Below are positions 9,101 through 14,136 of a stretch of 14,136 nucleotides of DNA, piece after piece. The position numbers and the translations under genes were made by a program. Below the pieces are notes generated by a model, which did not search any database, was not told the DNA's origin, and saw nothing but the letters and a program-made list of their open reading frames with translations. This stretch comes from Discostella pseudostelligera. Its lineage: Eukaryota; Bacillariophyta; Thalassiosirophyceae; Thalassiosirales; Thalassiosiraceae. Location of the stretch: NCBI GenBank assembly GCA_036940085.1, contig JALLBK010001291.1, forward strand, positions 1 through 14,136, given 5' to 3'. Every line of letters starts with the position of its first letter. The first letter of the stretch is position 1.

Positions 9101-9913
9101 TCCTCAACACTTCCCACTCTATCAAGCATGGGCATGCTTAGAATTGCGTTCCGGTGATGTCCTAACGGCCAAACGTCTCATTGGTGAGGCATTGACACGA
9201 AACAAACGAAATGGTTCTGGTTGGTTGGTCGCTGCCAAAATTGAAGAGAAGATGGGCAATACGGGGTTGGTGGGCCTGATACTGAGGAGGGGAATTGAAT
9301 GTGCACCGGGCAATCCAGAATTGTATCGAGCCCTTGCCGAGCATGAGATTAGTCGAATGAAAATGGATAGTGTGAGTTCCTCGTTTGGGACTGTCTGTAG
9401 AAGTGCCATTCGTTCTCATTCATCTCATCGTGATTTCCGAACGATTGCTTTTTGAAGGCACGAGAACTATTAGAAAAAGGCATTGAATTGAACCCACTCT
9501 ATGCTCCACTCTACCACTCACTCGCCGAATTGGAAGCACGAGTCTTCAACATCGATGGTCTGGCCAAACTAAACAAACGATTGGCAACCATCTTCCCATC
9601 CGATGGGAATGTCTCGCCTTCTCAACAATCAACGCAGGCATGGGGGAACAAAACCAAATTGCAGCACTCATCATCGTCATCGTCGCCAGGGAAGATTCTA
9701 CCCGATGGTGTAGCTACACTAGCACAACAGATTGGTGTGGATGGAGATGCACCGACAATCGGAGGTGGCTCGTCATTAATCGAGGATGATTTGGATCCGG
9801 AGACATTGCTGAATAGTATTTGCGGTTTTGGTGGCAGTGGTGATGAGGATGTGTTAATGTTTCAGGATATGCCGAACATTGTGCAAGTGGAAGACGCAGA
9901 AAAGGATACTTAG
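6199..9913 (+). CDS. Plastid-targeted HAT/TPR repeat protein (HCF107/Mbb1-like RNA maturation factor)
   Basis: I read exons 6199..8857, 8943..8985, 9074..9371 and 9458..9913 (TAG at 9911), with GT-AG introns of 85, 88 and 86 nt and matching phases, giving 1151 residues. The N-terminus has a run of seven arginines, a hydrophobic core (about 44-60) and SATAF|SIP at 63-70, which fits a diatom signal peptide with ASAFAP-type cleavage. Residues about 80-210 are Ser/Gln/Asn-rich. From about 220 to 1060 there is an array of roughly a dozen TPR/HAT-type units of the form W-x-A-x-(G)-x-L/M-E-x-R-x-GN-x-x-x-AR-x-L(F/Y)-x-x-(A/G)-L, for example WHAWAMHEMSRGN, YNAFGNLERRQGN, WQAFGVMEMRAGN, WQAYGTLESWKGN. 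The 43-nt second exon encodes part of one unit (GTLESWKGNISEAR), supporting the splice model. HAT arrays of this kind bind RNA in plastid factors HCF107 and Mbb1, which stabilise psbH/psbB transcripts; orthology is inferred. The C-terminal tail is acidic/Gly-rich. PPR motifs are not seen. Confidence 0.9.
8943..8985 (+). other. 43-nt internal micro-exon of the HAT/TPR gene
   Basis: Flanked by introns 8858..8942 (gtgagt...acag) and 8986..9073 (gtaagt...ttag). It completes codon GGA from exon 1 and supplies two bases of the next Leu codon. Omitting it would shift the frame, so it must be included for a full repeat array. Confidence 0.85.
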
Positions 9914-10046
9914 AAGAATAAAAAAGAGGCTATGGCGTTGGACTCTCTATTTAATCACAACATTCCGGTTGACCTTATCACTTTAATCCAACAACTCAAA
10001 CCCTTCTTTCCTTCCAAAAATATCACATCACATGCACCTCATCTCT

Positions 10047-10250
10047 CTATTTCAACTTTTTAAATGCCTGCGGAGCAACACAATGATCCACACAATGCAA
10101 CAAATCGAAATACCAAGCCTCACAATCCCCCTCGCCTAACTTGTTAATACGATCGATGCATGCATTGTATGCCTTCGTTTCGGCCGGACAGTGCTTAACA
10201 CAGGATGCCTTGAGGGCTGGGAGGTGATCGACGACTTCTTCAGCTTCCGA
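10047..10250 (-). CDS. UQCRH: Cytochrome bc1 complex subunit 6, hinge protein (UQCRH/QCR6), 3' coding exon
   Basis: Small acidic intermembrane-space subunit of respiratory complex III that assists the cytochrome c1-cytochrome c contact. This exon encodes 67 residues plus TAG at 10049..10047, beginning after an acceptor cag at 10253..10251. It starts SEAEEVVDHLPALKAS and contains cysteines at exon positions 17, 21, 31, 43, 53 and 57: CX3C, C, C, CX3C. The C-terminus (DLLHCVDHCVAP...FKKLK) matches the family's conserved end. An in-frame TGA lies nine bases upstream of the acceptor with no ATG after it, so at least one short 5' coding exon must exist upstream; I could not place it with confidence (no GT donor between 10252 and about 10370). 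The gene ends 133 bp from the convergent HAT/TPR stop. Confidence 0.85.
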   Translation of the reverse strand, partial: SEAEEVVDHLPALKASCVKHCPAETKAYNACIDRINKLGEGDCEAWYFDLLHCVDHCVAPQAFKKLK

Positions 10251-10939
10251 CTGATGAAATCAATTATTGTGATATATTATGGCAGAGTGATGGCCGGCGG
10301 TGTTGATAATAAATTCATTATATATGCCCCCGCAGTGCGTGAAAAATAAATGGGTTGCGCATAACAATAATATGTCGATGTCGACCCGATGAAAATGAAA
10401 GTCGGTTGATGGAAACGAAAATCAACCAAGTGGAAATAGTCAGCACCAAGATGGCAATGATAAATTATCCAAAGATATGAATCGGAGTTGGGAAAGAGAA
10501 ATTGACAAACGATATGTTAGAGGACCACAATCCAACAAAAACCAAAGTAAAAATTCAGCGACAAGATGCGCCCTCGACGAGCTGCCACGGGATAACGTGG
10601 CAAAAAAGGAGCAATTATCAGTGGTTGTCCATCGTAGATACATCTCTTCTTCTTCTTCGACGGAGGGGTCCAACAGCGCAATTTCCTCCACACCCACCAA
10701 TCTGCCAACCGACGACGACGACAAAACGAAAGTCGAACGCCAATGAATCTCAAATGCACCAACACACTGCCGCCTGCCGGCTGCACAACCCCCCAATTCG
10801 CAAAAGACCGACCCTTACCCCCCTCGCACAGCTCTCCCAATTTCATACGAAGAAATAAAGCAGGATGGGACGCACCATGGTGAAGGGAGAATACAATATC
10901 CAACGAGGCGGCTGTTTCGATACGGTGTTTGGGCGAGTG

Positions 10940-10967
10940 GTTTGTTTGTTTGTTTGTTTGTTTGTTT
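10940..10967 (+). repeat. (GTTT)7 microsatellite
   Basis: Seven perfect tetranucleotide units, about 480 bp upstream of the DCAF7 start codon. No function is implied. Confidence 0.95.
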
Positions 10968-11033
10968 GGGCGGACGGCGGATGGACGGTAGAGACAATGA
11001 GATTTTCGGTCTGTCTGACGTGCGTCGGGAAAG

Positions 11034-11044
11034 TTCCCGCCAAA
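11034..11044 (+). promoter_or_regulatory. E2F-consensus-like site upstream of DCAF7
   Basis: TTCCCGCCAAA matches the E2F/DP consensus TTTSSCGC with the extended CCAAA flank. It is about 405 bp upstream of the DCAF7 ATG. E2F/DP factors exist in diatoms, but binding here is inference. Confidence 0.35.
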
Positions 11045-11158
11045 TGACTTTCTTTCTCATCTCGCGGACAAGAGCCGGACAAAGACACGGACAAGAACAA
11101 GCAAGAAGCAAAAAAGGAATCAACAAGAGGCAGGGGGTGCATGCGTTGAGCGATAAAA

Positions 11159-11167
11159 GGCGGGAAA
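11159..11167 (-). promoter_or_regulatory. Second E2F-consensus-like site upstream of DCAF7
   Basis: GGCGGGAAA on the + strand reads TTTCCCGCC on the minus strand, a perfect E2F core. It is about 115 bp from the first site, in opposite orientation, and about 280 bp upstream of the DCAF7 ATG. Confidence 0.35.
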
Positions 11168-11448
11168 CCACAAGGAAAAGGAATGAAACACATGCAAAAA
11201 TAATTACAAGACGATGAATTGAAAAGAAGATGGCGGTGATGGTTGTCGCAATGGTATGGTAGTATCTAAGTGCCTCAACTCCAACAAGATAAATGAGGAG
11301 AGGGAGGGAGCAATTAAACCGATAGATTCGATTTACATGAGAAGAAAATTTCTCGAAGGGTGAAACTACTAGTACGTCGTCTTGAGCTAACGATTACGAT
11401 CCCCGATAACACTTCAACTTCATATCTCTAGAGAGTGTATCCGTATCC

Positions 11449-13074
11449 ATGATGTCCTCCAAGATGGCATCTCCCAACCGCGGCCGCCGAGGAGGAGGAG
11501 CACCTCCACCAGTATCTGCGCCCCATCATCATCCTATCGATCAGTACGGCGCCATGGATACATCGTCACCCCAACAGCAACAGCAGCGGAAAGAAATTTA
11601 TACCTATGATGCACCATGGACGGTGTTTTCATTGGCATGGAGCAATCGGTGCGTTGATCTTCGTCGTCGTCGTCGTCGTAGGCCGGCCGGCCGGCCGGCT
11701 GGTTGTCGTTGTGTGTTTGCCCACTGCTTTTGGATATGAGAGGATGATTTCACACGATAAATGTGCGCTCACCTCTCTCATGCCCTAATCTCCTCTCTCT
11801 TACGCTCTCACGATATACATCATCCCGATATATTTATCGTTGAAATTATATTATTTAGGATGGAACCAGATTCTCAATTCCGTCTCGCCATCGGATCCTA
11901 CGTCGAACAATACAACAATACAGTGCAAATTCTAAAAACTCGCTCTCTCTTTGTGGATGAGGATGCAACTCACTACCAAAAGCAGCAGCATCATCAATAC
12001 CACCATCCACATCATCATCAACAACAACAACAACAACATACACAGCAACATCAGCAACCCAACTCTACTATACAAATCTACAGTGCATGTGAAATTGAAC
12101 ATCCCTATCCATGTACTAAGATATTATGGAGTCCCATGGCCATGGCATCGGGGAAGAGTGCTGGGGCTGCTGGTGGTGGTGCCTCGTCCTACTCGTCGAA
12201 TAGTTATGACAATCGAGATTTATTGGCGACTACGGGAGACTATTTGCGATTGTGGAGTGTTGCGGAGGATACTACCGGTTCTACTACTACTAATACCAAG
12301 CAGAAGCAGCAGGAGGGAAGCGGTGGTGGTGGTGGAGATAGAGAAGATGACGACGAAGGGAATGACGGTGGTGAAAAGAAGGGACTACTCATCCCCAAAC
12401 GCGAGGCACTATTAATCAACAACAATCGCAATTCGGAGTACTGCAGCCCATTAACCTCCATGGATTGGAATGAATACGATCCCAGTATGATCATTACCAG
12501 CTCTATCGACACTACATGCACCTTATGGGATATCAATACCCAAATTGTCAAAACGCAAGTGATTGCCCATGACAAGGAGGTGTTTGACTTGTCATTTTCA
12601 CGCGGCACAGACATATTCGCATCGGTGGGTGCCGATGGCTCCGTACGACTGTTTGACTTGCGAAGTTTGGAACATTCTACAATCATTTATGAAACACATA
12701 ATTTGGAACCTTTACTGAGATTGGAATGGAATAAGCAAGATCCGAATTACTTGGCAACATTCAAGGTTGATTCGCAATATACTATTATATTAGATATACG
12801 ACAGCCATGCACTCCCGTGGCAATATTGGGTGGACATGCCGGGTGTGTCAATGCCGTGGCATGGGCACCACATAGTTCCTGTCATATTTGTACTGCTGCC
12901 GATGATTCTCAGGCACTTATATGGGATATTAGTGGAATGTCCAAACGACCGGTCGAAGATCCGATATTGGCATATAATGCCGAGGGCGAGGTGAATAATT
13001 TGGTGTGGAGTAGTAGTCAGCCGGATTGGGTTAGTATTGCCTTTGCGGATAAGTTGCAGATATTGAGAGTGTGA
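11449..13074 (+). CDS. DCAF7: DCAF7 / WDR68 / TTG1-family WD40 repeat protein
   Basis: WD40 beta-propeller scaffold. In animals it binds DYRK1A/HIPK2 kinases and DDB1-CUL4 ligase; in plants the family (AN11/TTG1, LWD) acts in transcriptional complexes and clock control. Exons are 11449..11648 and 11859..13074 with a 210-nt GT-AG intron (gtgcgt...ttag); the split codon CG|G makes Arg67. The product is 471 residues against about 342 in human. Family landmarks: KEIYTYDAPWTVFSLAWS (49-65), FRLAIGSYVEQYNN (74-87), HPYPCTKILWSP (148-159), LLATTGDYLRLW (188-199), PLTSMDWNEYDP (264-275), SSIDTTCTLWD (281-291), IAHDKEVFD, FASVGADGSVRLFDLR (320-335), NKQDPNYLAT, WAPHSSCHICTAADD (402-416), and the terminal LQILRV. 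The extra length comes from the N-terminus and two low-complexity insertions: His/Gln-rich (about 105-135) and Gly/Asp/Glu-rich (about 203-245). The ATG at 11449 is the first of several in-frame methionines (Met6 and Met36 are alternatives). Confidence 0.96.
11661..11698 (+). repeat. (TCG)n followed by a GGCC palindromic array in the DCAF7 intron
   Basis: Six TCG units (11661..11678) are followed by GGCC repeated through 11698, a self-complementary 18-bp run. It lies 12 to 50 bp inside the intron, just after the donor site. Confidence 0.9.
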
Positions 13075-13496
13075 GGTTCCATCTTCAATAGTATATAGCA
13101 AAGACGGAATGAAGGAAGAATGAGAAAAGTGCATGCGATAGCAAGGGAGAGAGTGAGAGAGCGGGTGGATGTGTGGTTTGGGAGGGAGTACAGGAGAATC
13201 GCCGGATGAGTTGGAAGTCGATCAGAGGATGCTTTTATCTTTTGCCATGGAGAGACCAGTTTTAAGAGTGTGCTGTTATGTTTTTGTTTGCGTTGTATAT
13301 TGCATGAGATGGTAATTGATAACTGGATAGATATATTGCTTATTGTTTACTCCTTCACCTAGCTTTCGATGCTGTCCCAACGCTGATCTCTACTCAAACA
13401 AAACCCTGCCATACCACTCTCTACGACACCTCTGTCCTCCTATCTAGCTCAATACTATCCACTCGAATTGGTAATGATTTACAATCTTCCTCATTA
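13075..13496. other. Convergent intergenic region between DCAF7 and MBF1
   Basis: About 420 bp between facing stop codons, expected to contain both 3' UTRs. I see purine-rich gagagagtgagagagcg sequence near 13147..13165 and otherwise nothing that supports a gene, RNA or repeat. Confidence 0.6.
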
Positions 13497-14021
13497 TTAC
13501 CTCCTCTTGGGCGGTCCACCAGCCACCAGCCCTCCCCTCGTACCCGCCACGCCACCCCCCGCCGCCTTCTTGGCCGCATCGACCGGTTTCTTCCCCGGCC
13601 GTGGCAATTTCACACCCAATTCCCGTTCTAGCTTATTAATAATCTGTGCATTCGGTACAGCCTTGCCATTCTCATACTCTCCCACCACCTGTGGCTTTTC
13701 ATTAATCTTGGTAGCCAATTCCTTCTGAGTTAATTTCTTCGCCATTCGAGCCTGTTGAATGGCCTTGCTGAGTGATTTATCCACCTTGTTTATTTTAAGT
13801 TCATCGCTCTCTTCGATTTTGCGTGCGTTGACATTGGATCCAGAATGGGCCGATGAGTTGGATCCACTACCAAATTTCTTTTCGGTGGAGAGTATGCCCA
13901 TGGCCTTGAGACGATCGACGCCGGCGGCACTTTTGGGTACGGTGACGCGAGAGGATGCGGCATTACGACCGACATTGACGGGTTCAAAGTCTTGACCGGA
14001 GAGGGCGGGAACACGGGGCAT
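13497..14021 (-). CDS. MBF1: Multiprotein bridging factor 1 (MBF1 / EDF1)
   Basis: Conserved eukaryotic/archaeal helix-turn-helix protein that acts as a transcriptional coactivator bridging TBP and bZIP-type activators, and at collided ribosomes helps prevent frameshifting. Single exon, 174 residues, ATG at 14021, TAA at 13499..13497. The MBF1-type N-terminal domain spans about 8-75 and includes the family hallmark ARKIEE (66-71). The Cro/C1-type HTH spans about 84-140: AIQQARMAKKLTQKELATKI, then NEKPQVVGEYENGKAVPNAQ, then a helix ending LGVKLPRP. The C-terminus (about 143-174) is a Lys/Gly/Ala-rich basic tail ending PPKRR. Length is slightly above the usual 140 to 155 because of a Ser/Asn-rich linker around 51-65 and this tail. 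Confidence 0.97.
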   Translation of the reverse strand: MPRVPALSGQDFEPVNVGRNAASSRVTVPKSAAGVDRLKAMGILSTEKKFGSGSNSSAHSGSNVNARKIEESDELKINKVDKSLSKAIQQARMAKKLTQKELATKINEKPQVVGEYENGKAVPNAQIINKLERELGVKLPRPGKKPVDAAKKAAGGGVAGTRGGLVAGGPPKRR

Positions 14022-14136
14022 GATGACGAAGAGAGGGTGCAGGGGAGCGAGGAGATGGTAGTAGTAGGAGTAGTAGTAGGGTAGGCGTGGCCGGCGGGCG
14101 GAAATCGAAGCTCGAGGAACAATGCCATCGCCATCG
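14022..14136. promoter_or_regulatory. MBF1 upstream region (partial)
   Basis: The last 115 bp lie 5' of the MBF1 ATG and should be its 5' UTR and proximal promoter. They include an imperfect TAG trinucleotide run around 14056..14080. No clear core promoter element is seen. Confidence 0.4.

Larger units (their letters stand above)
10251..11448. other. Gene-poor region between UQCRH exon and DCAF7
   Basis: Nearly 1.2 kb expected to hold the missing UQCRH 5' exon(s), its promoter and the DCAF7 promoter/5' UTR. Several open frames of 60 to 128 codons occur on both strands (10440..10903, 10843..11217) but show skewed composition and no family resemblance, so none is called. It also contains a GTTT microsatellite and two E2F-like sites, listed separately. 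Confidence 0.55.

Noticed and set aside
10440..10903. Overlapping frames of 89-128 codons on both strands upstream of UQCRH
   Set aside because: No family resemblance. I tested whether parts could be the missing UQCRH 5' exon (for example an acidic stretch near 10650 or a GTAAGG donor near 10817), but the phases or spacing do not fit.
11449..13074. PEX7 as an alternative identity for the WD40 gene
   Set aside because: The sequence landmarks (HPYPCTKILW, SSIDTTCTLWD, IAHDKEVFD, WAPHSSCHICTAADD) and the LQILRV terminus are those of DCAF7/WDR68, not PEX7.

Overview
The window looks like a nuclear chromosome segment from a photosynthetic stramenopile, most likely a diatom. All recognisable genes are eukaryotic. 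Their GT-AG introns are short (85 to about 300 nt). Two predicted proteins carry signal-peptide-like N-termini ending in motifs resembling the ASAFAP plastid-targeting signal of diatoms (SATAF|SIP in one, NSAF/VAAF in the other). Serine, glutamine and histidine low-complexity tracts are frequent. The species cannot be fixed from sequence alone.

Layout, left to right: (1) the 3' part of NDUFS8, the 2x[4Fe-4S] subunit of mitochondrial complex I, + strand, three visible exons, with a probable assembly artefact in its second intron; (2) on the - strand, a four-exon HECT-type E3 ubiquitin ligase with two N-terminal VPxG-type repeats; (3) an intergenic region with a cluster of ACGT-core (G-box-like) motifs and a nested inverted repeat; (4) on the - strand, a single-exon plastid-targeted protein of unknown function; (5) a divergent promoter; (6) on the + strand, a large four-exon plastid-targeted HAT/TPR repeat protein resembling the HCF107/Mbb1 class of plastid mRNA maturation factors; (7) on the - strand, the 3' coding exon of UQCRH, the complex III hinge protein; (8) about 1.2 kb without a resolved gene, containing two E2F-consensus-like sites; (9) on the + strand, a two-exon DCAF7/WDR68 WD40 scaffold protein; (10) on the - strand, MBF1/EDF1.

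Most of this is conserved housekeeping content, not an operon or defence island. The genes do not form one pathway. Two encode respiratory-chain subunits (complexes I and III). Two adjacent divergent genes look plastid-targeted and could share a promoter. A HECT ligase and a WD40 protein that is a potential CUL4-DDB1 substrate receptor both point to ubiquitin signalling. Exon structures were worked out by hand from splice-site consensus, reading-phase continuity and family conservation. I see no tRNA, rRNA, transposon or CRISPR array.
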